A DNA stretch of 64,000 bases. It comes from Rubrivivax sp. (lineage in GTDB: Bacteria > Pseudomonadota > Gammaproteobacteria > Burkholderiales > Burkholderiaceae_C). The notes under the pieces are model-generated. The model saw nothing but the letters and a program-made list of their open reading frames with translations, was not told the DNA's origin and did not search any database. This document shows positions 36,161-46,876 of the stretch, in pieces (the stretch's first letter is position 1; every line of letters begins with the position of its first letter). Location: positions 62,001 to 126,000 of the forward strand of contig JAEUPB010000034.1 of the NCBI GenBank assembly GCA_016789955.1, given 5' to 3'. The position numbers were made by a program, and so were the translations under genes.

Positions 36161-36772
36161 ATGATGGTGCTTTACTCCGGGACCACCGATCCCTACTCGC
36201 ATCGCTGCCGCTTCGTGCTCTTCGAGAAGGGCATGGATTTCGAGATCCGCGACGTCGACCTGTTCGCCAAGCCCGAGGACATCGCGCTGATGAATCCGTA
36301 CAACGAGGTGCCGATCCTCGTCGAGCGGGACCTCATCCTGTACGAGTCGCACATCATCAACGAGTACATCGACGAGCGCTTCCCGCATCCGCAGCTGATG
36401 CCCGGCGATCCGGTGGCCCGGGCCCGCGTGCGGCTGTTCCTGTTCAACTTCGAGAAGGAACTGTTCGCGCACGTGAACCTGCTCGAAGGGCGCGGCGTGA
36501 AGGCCAACGACAAGCAGCTGGAGAAGGCGCGTTCGCAGATCCGCGACCGCCTCACGCAGCTGGCGCCGATCTTCCTGAAGAACAAGTACATGCTCGGCGA
36601 CGACTTCTCGATGCTCGACGTGGCCATCGCGCCGCTGCTGTGGCGGCTGGACTACTACGGCATCGACATGTCCAAGAACGCCGTGCCGCTGCTGAAGTAC
36701 GCCGAGCGCATCTTCTCGCGCCCGGCATACATCGAGGCGCTGACGCCGTCCGAGAAGGTGATGCGCAAGTAA
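36161..36772 (+). CDS. sspA: Stringent starvation protein A (GST-like regulator)
   Basis: A 203-residue GST-fold protein that binds RNA polymerase and supports acid and stationary-phase survival. MVLYSGTTDPYSHRCRFVLFEKGMDFEIRDVD is the typical thioredoxin-like start; NPYNEVPILVERDLILYESHIINEYIDERFPHP is conserved. A second ATG three bases later (36164) may be the real start. It is followed by sspB 10 bases later, the standard sspAB pair. Confidence 0.96.
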   Translation: MMVLYSGTTDPYSHRCRFVLFEKGMDFEIRDVDLFAKPEDIALMNPYNEVPILVERDLILYESHIINEYIDERFPHPQLMPGDPVARARVRLFLFNFEKELFAHVNLLEGRGVKANDKQLEKARSQIRDRLTQLAPIFLKNKYMLGDDFSMLDVAIAPLLWRLDYYGIDMSKNAVPLLKYAERIFSRPAYIEALTPSEKVMRK

Positions 36773-36775
36773 AGT
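36770..36775 (+). promoter_or_regulatory. Candidate -10 box, leaderless sspB transcript
   Basis: TAAAGT overlaps the sspA stop codon and ends 7 bases before the sspB GTG; no Shine-Dalgarno is visible. Co-transcription with sspA is also likely. Confidence 0.35.
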
Positions 36776-36782
36776 CGCGGGC

Positions 36783-37310
36783 GTGACCACTCCGGCTCCC
36801 CCTGACAGCCAAGGTACGCCGACCCGGCCGTACCTGATCCGCGCGCTGCACGACTGGTGCACCGACAACGGCTACACGCCGTACGTGGCGGTGTACGTCG
36901 ACGCCTCGGTGCAGGTGCCGATGGAGTACGTGAAGAACAACGAGATCGTGCTGAACGTCGGCTTCGAGGCCACCAGCGGGCTGAAGCTCGGCAACCAGAC
37001 GATCGAGTTCAAGGCCCGCTTCGGCGGTGCCGCCCGCGACATCGTCGTGCCGGTCGACCACGTGGTGGCGATCTACGCGCGGGAGAACGGCCAGGGCATG
37101 GCCTTCCCGATGCCCACCGAGGCCTCGCAGCAGCGCGGCCCGGAGGGTGGCGATGCCCAGCGGCCGCCGACCCAGCTTCGCGGCCTGCGGCTGGCCAGTT
37201 CGGAGCAGACCGAGGCCGGTGCGGCCGAGAAGCCCGTGGATCCGCAACCCGAGCCACCTGCGCCCGGCGCACCCGGGCCCGCCCGGCCGACGCTCAAGCG
37301 CATCAAGTGA
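36783..37310 (+). CDS. sspB: ClpXP protease specificity-enhancing factor SspB
   Basis: A 175-residue adaptor that delivers ssrA-tagged proteins to ClpXP. RPYLIRALHDWCTDNGYTPYVAVYV and LGNQTIEFKARFGGAARDIVVPVDHVVAIYARENGQGMAF are the core fold; a long Pro/Glu/Ala linker ends in a basic tail (RPTLKRIK), which resembles the C-terminal ClpX-binding peptide. The start is a GTG at 36783. Confidence 0.95.
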   Translation: MTTPAPPDSQGTPTRPYLIRALHDWCTDNGYTPYVAVYVDASVQVPMEYVKNNEIVLNVGFEATSGLKLGNQTIEFKARFGGAARDIVVPVDHVVAIYARENGQGMAFPMPTEASQQRGPEGGDAQRPPTQLRGLRLASSEQTEAGAAEKPVDPQPEPPAPGAPGPARPTLKRIK

Positions 37311-37343
37311 CGCGGCCGGACCACCGCGCCTCGTTGCCGCTTC

Positions 37344-37349
37344 TACAAT
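37344..37349 (+). promoter_or_regulatory. Candidate -10 box of tRNA-Thr
   Basis: TACAAT ends 13 bases before the first tRNA base, a fitting distance for a short leader. No clear -35 is visible. Confidence 0.5.
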
Positions 37350-37362
37350 CCGCCTCCCCGTT

Positions 37363-37438
37363 GCCGGCTTAGCTCAGCTGGTAGAGCACCCGCCTTGTAA
37401 GCGGAAGGTCGTCCGTTCGATTCGGACAGCCGGCACCA
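37363..37438 (+). tRNA. tRNA-Thr (anticodon TGT)
   Basis: A full 76-base cloverleaf: acceptor GCCGGCT/AGCCGGC, D arm GCTC/GAGC, anticodon loop CTTGTAA with TGT, T arm GTCCG-TTCGATT-CGGAC, and encoded CCA. The first anticodon-stem pair (27-43) is a C-A mismatch; the other four pairs are Watson-Crick. Confidence 0.95.
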
Positions 37439-37446
37439 CACATCCC

Positions 37447-37465
37447 GAGCCGGGACACCCGGTTC
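37447..37465. terminator. Hairpin between tRNA-Thr and dciA
   Basis: GAGCCGGG (37447-37454) pairs with CCCGGTTC (37458-37465), with one wobble pair and a 3-base loop. It overlaps the dciA stop and lies 9 bases after the tRNA. No T-run follows, so termination is only possible. Confidence 0.4.
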
Positions 37466-37781
37466 AGCGTGGGTTCAGGACCTTGATGCGGATCGGCGAC
37501 CCCGGCAGCGCGCGTTCGGCCAGGCGCGCCTCGAACTGCGGCAGCATCTGGCGCAGCTTGGCGGCCGCCGAGGCGTGCGACACGAGCAGCGTCCAACCGC
37601 TGCCGTCGATGGGGCCGGCTTGCACCTGGTTGCGCAGGCCCTCGGGCACCAGGTCCATGATCGACGCCAGCACATCCCGCGACGCCTGCAGGCGCTGCAT
37701 CAGCGTGGCCAGCGTCGGGTGGTCGTCCAGCGCCTGGGCCAGCGGCACGCCGATCTGCACACCCCGCGTGTTCTTCGACAT
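37464..37781 (-). CDS. dciA: DciA-like protein (DUF721), replicative helicase loader
   Basis: A 105-residue member of the DUF721 family; DciA assists loading of DnaB helicase in bacteria without DnaC. The KH-like core is visible as WTLLVSHASAAAKLRQMLPQFEARLAE, with a C-terminal GSPIRIKVLNPR strand. It is divergent from the M23 peptidase gene with only 15 bases between starts, and convergent with tRNA-Thr. The order dciA, M23 peptidase, secA is common in betaproteobacteria. Confidence 0.88.
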   Translation of the reverse strand: MSKNTRGVQIGVPLAQALDDHPTLATLMQRLQASRDVLASIMDLVPEGLRNQVQAGPIDGSGWTLLVSHASAAAKLRQMLPQFEARLAERALPGSPIRIKVLNPR

Positions 37782-37787
37782 GAAGGA

Positions 37788-37793
37788 AGTCTA
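37788..37793 (-). promoter_or_regulatory. Candidate -10 box, leaderless dciA transcript
   Basis: TAGACT on the minus strand ends 6 bases before the dciA ATG. It overlaps the ribosome-binding region of the divergent M23 gene, so the two transcripts would collide or overlap. Confidence 0.45.
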
Positions 37794-37796
37794 GCG

Positions 37797-38780
37797 ATGC
37801 AGGTGTTGGTCACGCACGAAGGCTCGCAGCGCACGCGGGTGTTCCGCGTCAACCGGGCCAAGCTGGCGCTGGGCCTGGCGGCGTTCGTGCTGCTGGTGAT
37901 GGCGATGTCCGGCGCCGTGTACCACTTCGTCTTCCTGACCGCCGCGCGCGAAGGCTGGCCGGTGGTGAGCCAGCTCGTCAAGCTGATCGTGCGCGACGAG
38001 ATCGCCCAGCGCGACCGCGTGATGCGCGACAACCTCGACGCGATGGCGCAGCGCGTCGGCGAGATGCACGCCAAGCTCGTGCGGCTGGAGGCGATGGGCG
38101 ATCGTGTGTCGGGTCTCGTCGGCGTGAAGGTCGAGGACATCCGGCCGCTGCCGACCCCGCCCGCCAACGCCGCATCGGCGGCCCCCGCCCCCGCGCGCGG
38201 CGGCAAGGGCGGGCCCTACGTGCCGGCGTCACCGACGCTGGCCGAGATGGACGGCTGGCTGTCGGCGCTCGACGCCTCGGCCGACCAGCACACCGACCTC
38301 TACACGCTGTTCGAGGCGCGGCTGCTCGAGGCCCGGCTGAAGGCGATGATGGTGCCCACCTCGGCGCCGGTGATCGGGCCGATCGGCTCGGGCTTCGGCT
38401 TCCGTGCCGATCCGATCAGCGGCCGCGCCGCGCTGCACACGGGCCTGGACTTCCCGGCCGACCCCGGCACGCCGATCCTGGCGGCCGCCGGCGGCGTGGT
38501 GATCGTCGCCGAGACGCACCCGGCCTACGGCCACATGATCGAGATCGACCACGGCAACGGCCTCGTGACCCGCTATGCGCATTGCTCAGCGCTGCACGTG
38601 GCGCAGGGCGCACTGGTCAAGCGCGGGCAGAAGATCGCCGAGGTCGGCAACTCGGGCCGCTCGACCGGCCCGCACCTGCACTTCGAGGTGCTGCTGGGCG
38701 ACCGGCCGCAGGACCCGGCGCGTTTCCTGGCGCTGGTGCCGGGCGCGACGATGGAGTTCGCGCGCCGGCCCGGCCGTTAG
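37797..38780 (+). CDS. M23-family peptidoglycan peptidase
   Basis: A 327-residue envelope protein with an N-terminal membrane anchor (about 22-42), a coiled segment, a Pro/Ala linker and a C-terminal LytM/M23 zinc peptidase domain (about 195-310). Zinc-ligand motifs [22 protein letters not shown] and GPHLHFEVL (HxH) are intact, so it should be catalytically active on peptide cross-links. The ATG at 37797 has GGAAG upstream. It is followed by secA after 88 bases. Confidence 0.93.
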   Translation: MQVLVTHEGSQRTRVFRVNRAKLALGLAAFVLLVMAMSGAVYHFVFLTAAREGWPVVSQLVKLIVRDEIAQRDRVMRDNLDAMAQRVGEMHAKLVRLEAMGDRVSGLVGVKVEDIRPLPTPPANAASAAPAPARGGKGGPYVPASPTLAEMDGWLSALDASADQHTDLYTLFEARLLEARLKAMMVPTSAPVIGPIGSGFGFRADPISGRAALHTGLDFPADPGTPILAAAGGVVIVAETHPAYGHMIEIDHGNGLVTRYAHCSALHVAQGALVKRGQKIAEVGNSGRSTGPHLHFEVLLGDRPQDPARFLALVPGATMEFARRPGR

Positions 38781-38822
38781 ATCCACCCGTTCCGCGCGAC
38801 CCGTCAGGGTCAACCCGGGTGC

Positions 38823-38828
38823 TACATT
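38823..38828 (+). promoter_or_regulatory. Candidate -10 box of secA
   Basis: TACATT lies 40 bases before the secA ATG in the 88-base gap after the M23 gene. No good -35 is visible. Confidence 0.35.
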
Positions 38829-38868
38829 CCAGGGTTTGCCTTCCGGGCTCGCAGCTCCTGGACGCCGC

Positions 38869-41613
<2,745 letters not shown>

Positions 41614-41749
41614 GCGGACACAGTTGAGCGACGCTGGCGGTCTCGCTGGGGCCGCCGGAGTGTCAAGTCCCGCGACACGGGGTTCTCCCGCCCCCGCGAT
41701 CATGGTGAAGTGCATTGCGACGTGCCGCGACATACTCGTGCGGTCACCG

Positions 41750-41764
41750 AGGGCCATCGGCCCT
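41750..41764 (+). other. Hairpin in the leader of the PEP-CTERM gene
   Basis: AGGGCC (41750-41755) and GGCCCT (41759-41764) form a tight stem with a 3-base loop, 22 bases before the ATG at 41787. It may be a leader structure or a relic terminator; no T-run follows. Confidence 0.35.
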
Positions 41765-41786
41765 TCAACCTGCAATGAGAGGCACC

Positions 41787-42485
41787 ATGAACGTCCGTCA
41801 ACTGCTGTCGCCCGTGATGGCGGCCTGCGCCCTCTCCGGCGCGTCGATGTCCAGCCACGCTGCCGTGCTGCTGAACGAAGGATTCAACAGTCTCGCGGCG
41901 CTGCCGGGTGCAGGCTGGGTCTTCAAGAACAACAGCCAGCCGCTTGGCGCCACCGACTGGTTCCAGGGCAACACCGCCGTCTTCCCTGCGGCCGATGGGC
42001 CTGCCGATTCGTATGCGGCGGCCAACTTCAACAACGCCGGTTCGCCCGCGGGCCGCATCAGCAACTGGATGATCACGCCGCAGATCGCACTGGACGGCAC
42101 GCCGACCCTGGACTTCGCGTTGCGACTGTTCGGCAGCGACTTCCTCGACACCGTGGAGGTGTATCTCAGCACAGCGGGATCGAGTTCCGACGTCGGCACG
42201 ACGAGCACATCGACGGGCGACTTCACGCTGCTCCAGGCGTTCTCCAATGCGGGACCCGATTCCGGCTGGATCAACGAGTCGATCACTCTCGCCGCGTTCG
42301 CGTCGGGGACCATGGGCCGGCTGGCGTTCCGCTACTTCGTCGACAACACCGATGTCGACGGCAACTATGTCGGCATCGACTCCGTCAACGTGTCCACCCG
42401 GGATGCGACGGTGCCCGAGCCGACCCCGGCGGCCCTGCTGGCCCTGGCGCTGGTCGGGATGGCCGCGTTGCGCCGTCGCCGCTGA
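41787..42485 (+). CDS. PEP-CTERM sorting-domain protein, choice-of-anchor J type
   Basis: A 232-residue secreted protein. Signal peptide (LSPVMAACALSGASMSSHA), then a beta-sandwich with LNEGFNSLAALPGAGW and DNTDVDGNYVGIDSVNV, the pattern of choice-of-anchor J domains. The C-terminus VPEPTPAALLALALVGMAALRRRR is a textbook exosortase signal ending at the Arg cluster. GAGAGG precedes the ATG at 41787; an ATG at 41775 is an alternative. It starts a three-gene run with a small secreted protein and a PA-domain peptidase. Confidence 0.9.
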   Translation: MNVRQLLSPVMAACALSGASMSSHAAVLLNEGFNSLAALPGAGWVFKNNSQPLGATDWFQGNTAVFPAADGPADSYAAANFNNAGSPAGRISNWMITPQIALDGTPTLDFALRLFGSDFLDTVEVYLSTAGSSSDVGTTSTSTGDFTLLQAFSNAGPDSGWINESITLAAFASGTMGRLAFRYFVDNTDVDGNYVGIDSVNVSTRDATVPEPTPAALLALALVGMAALRRRR

Positions 42486-42535
42486 ACCCGCTACAACGGC
42501 GGTCCGATCTTTTCATCAGCACAGGAGTGAGCGAG

Positions 42536-42928
42536 ATGACCAGGAAATCCTTGTCCGTCGCCGCGCTGGCCTTGGCCGGCATGGCGGCCGGCGCCGTGCA
42601 GGCGCAGGTTGCGGTTCGAGATGCAGAAACAGGTCAGTTGCGGGCCCCCACGGCGGCCGAAGCCGCTGCACTGAGGTCGGCTGCGCCGGCCACTTCGGCG
42701 GCAACGGCGGCCGTGCAGCGGGCAGTCCCCGGCGGCGGCGTTGCGCTGACGCTGGACGATTCGCACATGGTCTACTCGGTCGCGCGCGTCAACGCCAAGG
42801 GCGTCGTCGAGCGGGAATGCGTCGACGGCAGCGAGGCCGCTGCCAAGGCGATGCAGAAGCGGCCGGCGTTCGCCAAGCCGATGTCGTTGGCCACCACCAC
42901 CCGGGGAGCCGCGTATGAGCTCAAGTAA
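42536..42928 (+). CDS. Small secreted protein, resembles post-PEP-CTERM-1 family
   Basis: A 130-residue protein with a signal peptide (VAALALAGMAAGAVQAQ), then VAVRDAETGQLRAPTAAEAAALRSA and, later, MVYSVARVNAKGVVERECVDG. I recall this RDAETGQLRAPT...ECV pattern from small proteins encoded right after PEP-CTERM genes (named post-PEP-CTERM-1 in NCBI annotation). The function is unknown. AGGAG precedes the ATG. Its last 14 bases overlap the next gene. Confidence 0.8.
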   Translation: MTRKSLSVAALALAGMAAGAVQAQVAVRDAETGQLRAPTAAEAAALRSAAPATSAATAAVQRAVPGGGVALTLDDSHMVYSVARVNAKGVVERECVDGSEAAAKAMQKRPAFAKPMSLATTTRGAAYELK

Positions 42929-44360
42929 GCACGTGGCCACCTGGCGCGCCGCACTGGCTGCGCTCACGCTGGGCCTCGCCGCCGCAGCGCCGTCGCAAGC
43001 GGCCGTGTCGATCGTCATCAACAACCTCGACCCGGCCGGCGTCGGCTTCAACGATCCGACGCCGGCGGCACCCGTCGGCGGCAATCCCGGCACGACGGTC
43101 GGTGCGCAGCGGCTGTTTGCGTTTACCTACGCGGCCAACATCTGGGGCGCGACGCTGACCAGTTCGGTGCCCATCGTCATCAACGCGACGTTCGAGGCGC
43201 TGACCTGCACCGCCACCAGCGCCGTGCTGGGCAGCGCCGGCACCACGCAGGTGTTCCGCGACTTCGCCGGCGCGCCGAGGGCCGGCACGTGGTATTCGTT
43301 CGCTCTGGCCAACAAGATTGCGGGGAGCGATCTCGACCCGACCAGCGCGCACATTCGAGCACGCTTTAACCGCAACCTCGGCACCGCCGGCTGCCTGCCG
43401 GCGTCGCCCTGGTACTACGGGCTGGACGGCAACGAGGGCGCCGGCATCGACTTCGTCGCGGTGCTGATGCACGAGATGGGCCACGGACTGGGCTTCCAGA
43501 CCTTCACCAACGGTTCGACCGGGCTTACGCTCGGCGACCTCGGGTTCCCGGCCGTATGGGACCACTACCTGCTGGACACGGTCACCGGCAAGACCTGGGC
43601 GAACTCGACGCCGGCCGAGCGCGTCGCGTCGGCGATCAGCGTCAACAACCTGGTCTGGAGCGGCCCGCTCGTGACCGCGGCGGTGCCGTCGGTGCTGCGC
43701 GTCGGCGATCCGCGCGTGGCGATCTCCGGTCCGGCGTCCGGCCCGCTGAACGGCGCCATCCTTCTGGCCGGTGAGGCCTCGTTCGGCGCGACGCTCACGA
43801 ATGCGGGTGTCAGCGCCGACGTGATGCCGGTCGTCACCCCGACCGGCGGCGGGCCGGGCTGCGGCCCGCTGGCGGCCAACGACGCGCGTGCCGTGGCCGG
43901 CAGGATCGCGCTGATCGACCGCGGCGTGTGCGGCTTTGCCATCAAGGTGAAGAACGCGCAGAACGCCGGCGCGATCGGCGTGTTGATCGCCGACAACGTC
44001 GCGGGCTCGCCCCCCCCGGGGCTGGGTGGATCGGATCCGACGATCACGATCCCGGCGGTGCGCATCACGCTGGCCGACGGCAACGCGATCAAGGCCCGCC
44101 TGGCCACGCGCAGCCGCACGGCCTCCGGTGTGGTCGCGCGCATCGGCCTGATCGGGACGAACATCGCCGGCGCCGACTCGTCGGGCCGCATCAAGATGTA
44201 CGCGCCCAACCCGTTCTCGGGCGGCTCGTCGGTATCGCACTACGACACCACCGCGCAGCGCAACCAGCTGATGGAGCCGGCGATCAACGGCGACCTGACG
44301 CAATCGGTGACGCCGCCGATCGACCTGACGCTGCCGCTGTTCCAGGACATCGGCTGGTAA
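42915..44360 (+). CDS. Secreted PA-domain zinc metallopeptidase
   Basis: A 481-residue secreted protein: signal peptide (ALTLGLAAAAPSQA), then a catalytic domain with zinc motif HEMGHGLGF (about 186-194) in VAVLMHEMGHGLGFQTF. A protease-associated (PA) domain follows (about 285-400, RIALIDRGVCGFAIKVKNAQNAGAIGVLIADN). The C-terminal part returns to the catalytic fold with SVSHYDTTAQRNQLMEP and ends DLTLPLFQDIGW. No membrane anchor or PEP-CTERM tail is present. A run of eight C at 44010-44017 is in the coding frame. It overlaps the preceding gene by 14 bases. It may act on surface proteins including its PEP-CTERM neighbour; this is inference. Confidence 0.88.
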   Translation: MSSSKHVATWRAALAALTLGLAAAAPSQAAVSIVINNLDPAGVGFNDPTPAAPVGGNPGTTVGAQRLFAFTYAANIWGATLTSSVPIVINATFEALTCTATSAVLGSAGTTQVFRDFAGAPRAGTWYSFALANKIAGSDLDPTSAHIRARFNRNLGTAGCLPASPWYYGLDGNEGAGIDFVAVLMHEMGHGLGFQTFTNGSTGLTLGDLGFPAVWDHYLLDTVTGKTWANSTPAERVASAISVNNLVWSGPLVTAAVPSVLRVGDPRVAISGPASGPLNGAILLAGEASFGATLTNAGVSADVMPVVTPTGGGPGCGPLAANDARAVAGRIALIDRGVCGFAIKVKNAQNAGAIGVLIADNVAGSPPPGLGGSDPTITIPAVRITLADGNAIKARLATRSRTASGVVARIGLIGTNIAGADSSGRIKMYAPNPFSGGSSVSHYDTTAQRNQLMEPAINGDLTQSVTPPIDLTLPLFQDIGW

Positions 44361-44380
44361 GTCGATCCTGCCGTTGACGC

Positions 44381-44412
44381 AAGGCCGGCCTCGTGCCGGC
44401 CTTGTCGTTTCC
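44381..44412 (+). terminator. Hairpin terminator after the PA-domain peptidase gene
   Basis: CAAGGCCGGC (44381-44390) pairs perfectly with GCCGGCCTTG (44396-44405) over a 5-base loop, followed by TCGTTTCC. It lies between convergent genes and may act on both. Confidence 0.7.
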
Positions 44413-44459
44413 GTGCACGGCGCGCCGGCCGCATTTGCCCCGGGGCGGCAGCCCGGCGT

Positions 44460-45644
44460 TCAGCCCGCCGAAGGGAGGTGCCGCACCGCCAGCACGCCGG
44501 TGATGCCTGCCAGCTCCGCGATCACCGTGTCGGACGGCGCGCTGTCGACGTCCACCAGCGTGTAGGCCATCTCCCCGCGTGACTTGTTGACCATGTTGTG
44601 GATGTTCAGGCCCGCCTTGGCCACCGTGGTCGAGATCTGGCCGAGCATGTTGGGCACGTTGGCGTTGGCGATGGCCACGCGCCACGGCGACTCGCGGCTC
44701 ATCTGCACGGTGGGGAAGTTCACCGCGTTGGCGATGTTCCCGTGCTCGAGGTAGTCGCGCAGCTGGTCGACCACCATCACGGCGCAGTTCTCCTCGGCCT
44801 CGCGTGTGGATGCCCCGAGATGCGGCAGCGCGATGACGCGCGGCTCGGCCGAGAGGATGGGTGACGGAAAGTCGCACACGTAGCTGGCGAGCCGTTCACC
44901 CGCCAGCGCCTCGAGCACCGCCGACTCGCTGACCACGCCTTCGCGGCTGAAGTTCAGCAGCACCGCGCCCTGGCGCATCAGGCCGACGTTGGCGTCGTTG
45001 ACGAGGTGGCGCGTGCTCTCCACCAGCGGCACGTGCAGCGTCACGAACTGCGCCGAGCGCAGCACGTCGTTGACGCTGGCCGCACGCTTGACCTGCGAAG
45101 GCAGGCTCCACGCGGCGTCCACCGTGATGTGCGGGTCGTAGCCCAGCACCTGCATGCCGAGCTTGATCGCCGCATCGGCCACCAGGCAGCCGATCTTGCC
45201 CAGGCCGATGATGCCCAGCGTCTGCCCGGCCAGCTCGTAGCCGGCGTAGGCCTTCTTGCCGTCCTCCACCGCCTTCTCGAAATCGGGCCGGGCCGGGTCG
45301 AGGGCCGCGACGAATCGCAGCGCCGGGCCCACGTGCCGCGCGGCCATCAGCATGCCGGCCAGCACCAGTTCCTTCACCGCGTTGGCGTTGGCGCCGGGCG
45401 CGTTGAACACCGGCACGCCGCGCGCGCTCATCGCCGCCACCGGGATGTTGTTGGTGCCGGCCCCCGCACGGCCGATCGCCCGCACGCTCGGCGCGATCGT
45501 CATCGCATGCAGGTCCGCCGAGCGCACCAGGATCGCCGCCGGGTCGGCCACGTCCTTGCCGACGCGGTAGCGCTCCGCCGGCAGCCGCGACAGCCCCGCC
45601 GCCGAGATCTGGTTCAGCACCAGCACGCCCAGTCGTTCCGCCAT
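44460..45644 (-). CDS. serA: D-3-phosphoglycerate dehydrogenase
   Basis: Catalyses the first step of serine synthesis from 3-phosphoglycerate with NAD. It has 394 residues. NAD-binding motif LGIIGLGKIGCLVADAAIKLG; catalytic Arg/His region NFSREGVVSESAVLEALAG and IALPHLGASTREAEENC. A C-terminal ACT domain (about 320-394, ANVPNMLGQISTTVAKAGLNIHNM) likely gives serine feedback. GGAGGAGACGAGG precedes the ATG at 45644. It is downstream of serC in a serC-serA operon with a 38-base gap. Confidence 0.95.
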   Translation of the reverse strand: MAERLGVLVLNQISAAGLSRLPAERYRVGKDVADPAAILVRSADLHAMTIAPSVRAIGRAGAGTNNIPVAAMSARGVPVFNAPGANANAVKELVLAGMLMAARHVGPALRFVAALDPARPDFEKAVEDGKKAYAGYELAGQTLGIIGLGKIGCLVADAAIKLGMQVLGYDPHITVDAAWSLPSQVKRAASVNDVLRSAQFVTLHVPLVESTRHLVNDANVGLMRQGAVLLNFSREGVVSESAVLEALAGERLASYVCDFPSPILSAEPRVIALPHLGASTREAEENCAVMVVDQLRDYLEHGNIANAVNFPTVQMSRESPWRVAIANANVPNMLGQISTTVAKAGLNIHNMVNKSRGEMAYTLVDVDSAPSDTVIAELAGITGVLAVRHLPSAG

Positions 45645-45682
45645 GGTCCTCGTCTCCTCCGTCGTGGTCGCCGGCCGTGTGG

Positions 45683-46768
45683 TCAGCCGTGCTGCTGCTC
45701 GAACTCGCGCATGTAGGCCACCAGCGCCTGCACGCCCTCGATCGGCATCGCGTTGTAGATCGAGGCCCGCATGCCGCCCACCGAGCGGTGGCCCTTGAGC
45801 TGCACCATGCCGCGCTGCTGCGCGCCCTTCAGGAACGCGTCGTCGAGCTTCTCGTCGGCGAGCTTGAACGGCACGTTCATCAGCGAGCGGCAGTCGCGCG
45901 CCACCGGGCTGCGGTAGAAGCCGCTGCCGCCGTCGAGGAAGTCGTACAGCAGCGCCGCCTTGGCGCGGTTGTGCGCTTCCATCGCCGCCAGGCCGCCACG
46001 CGCCTTGATCCACTTGAACACCAGCCCGGCGATGTAGATCGCGTAGGTGGGCGGCGTGTTCAGCATCGAGTCGTTGTCGGCCTGCTGCTTGTAGTCGAAG
46101 GCCGAGGGCGTGACCGGCAGCGCCTGGCCGATCAGGTCGTCGCGCACGACCACGATGGTCAGGCCGGCCGGACCGATGTTCTTCTGCGCGCCGCCGTACA
46201 GCAGCCCGTACTTCGAGACGTCCAGCGGGCGCGACAGGATGTTGCTCGACACGTCGGCCACCAGCGGCACCGAGCCCACGTCGGGCGTGCTCTGGAATTC
46301 GACGCCGCCGATCGTCTCGTTGGCGCAGATGTGCACGTAGGCGGCGTTCGGGTCGAGCTTCCAGCTCGCGCGCGGCGGGATCGTCGTGTAGCCGGTGTCC
46401 GCCGCGCTGGCCGCCACGTTGACGCTGCAGTACTTGCGCGCCTCCTTGATCGACTTCTTGCTCCACTCGCCGGTGTCGACGTAGTCGGCCGACGCCTTGC
46501 CGCGCAGCATGTTCATCGGGACGATCGCGTTCTCGGCGATCGCGCCGCCCTGCATGAACAGCACCTTGTAGTTCGCGGGCACCGCGAGCAGTTCGCGCAG
46601 CAGCGCCTCGGCCTCGGCGTGGATGGCGATGAACTCCTTGCCGCGATGGCTCATCTCCATCACCGACATGCCCGAGCCGTGCCAGTCGAGCATCTCCTCG
46701 GCCGCCTGGCGCAGCACGCTCTCGGGCAGCGCCGCAGGGCCGGCACTGAAGTTGTGGACACGCGTCAT
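45683..46768 (-). CDS. serC: Phosphoserine aminotransferase
   Basis: PLP-dependent enzyme converting 3-phosphohydroxypyruvate and glutamate to phosphoserine; it also serves pyridoxal phosphate synthesis. It has 361 residues. [16 protein letters not shown] is the typical start; [15 protein letters not shown] contains the PLP-binding Lys; [11 protein letters not shown] and [17 protein letters not shown] are conserved. It is the first gene of the serC-serA operon and divergent from the DUF5916 gene over 108 bases. Confidence 0.97.
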   Translation of the reverse strand: MTRVHNFSAGPAALPESVLRQAAEEMLDWHGSGMSVMEMSHRGKEFIAIHAEAEALLRELLAVPANYKVLFMQGGAIAENAIVPMNMLRGKASADYVDTGEWSKKSIKEARKYCSVNVAASAADTGYTTIPPRASWKLDPNAAYVHICANETIGGVEFQSTPDVGSVPLVADVSSNILSRPLDVSKYGLLYGGAQKNIGPAGLTIVVVRDDLIGQALPVTPSAFDYKQQADNDSMLNTPPTYAIYIAGLVFKWIKARGGLAAMEAHNRAKAALLYDFLDGGSGFYRSPVARDCRSLMNVPFKLADEKLDDAFLKGAQQRGMVQLKGHRSVGGMRASIYNAMPIEGVQALVAYMREFEQQHG

Positions 46769-46876
46769 CGTCGTTCGCTCCGGGTTGTCGTGGCTTCGTC
46801 GCATTATCCGGCGCGGTCCTTTACAGACCCTTGCGGGCTCGCACAATGCGCCGCTTTCGTCGATGAGCGAGAGCCG

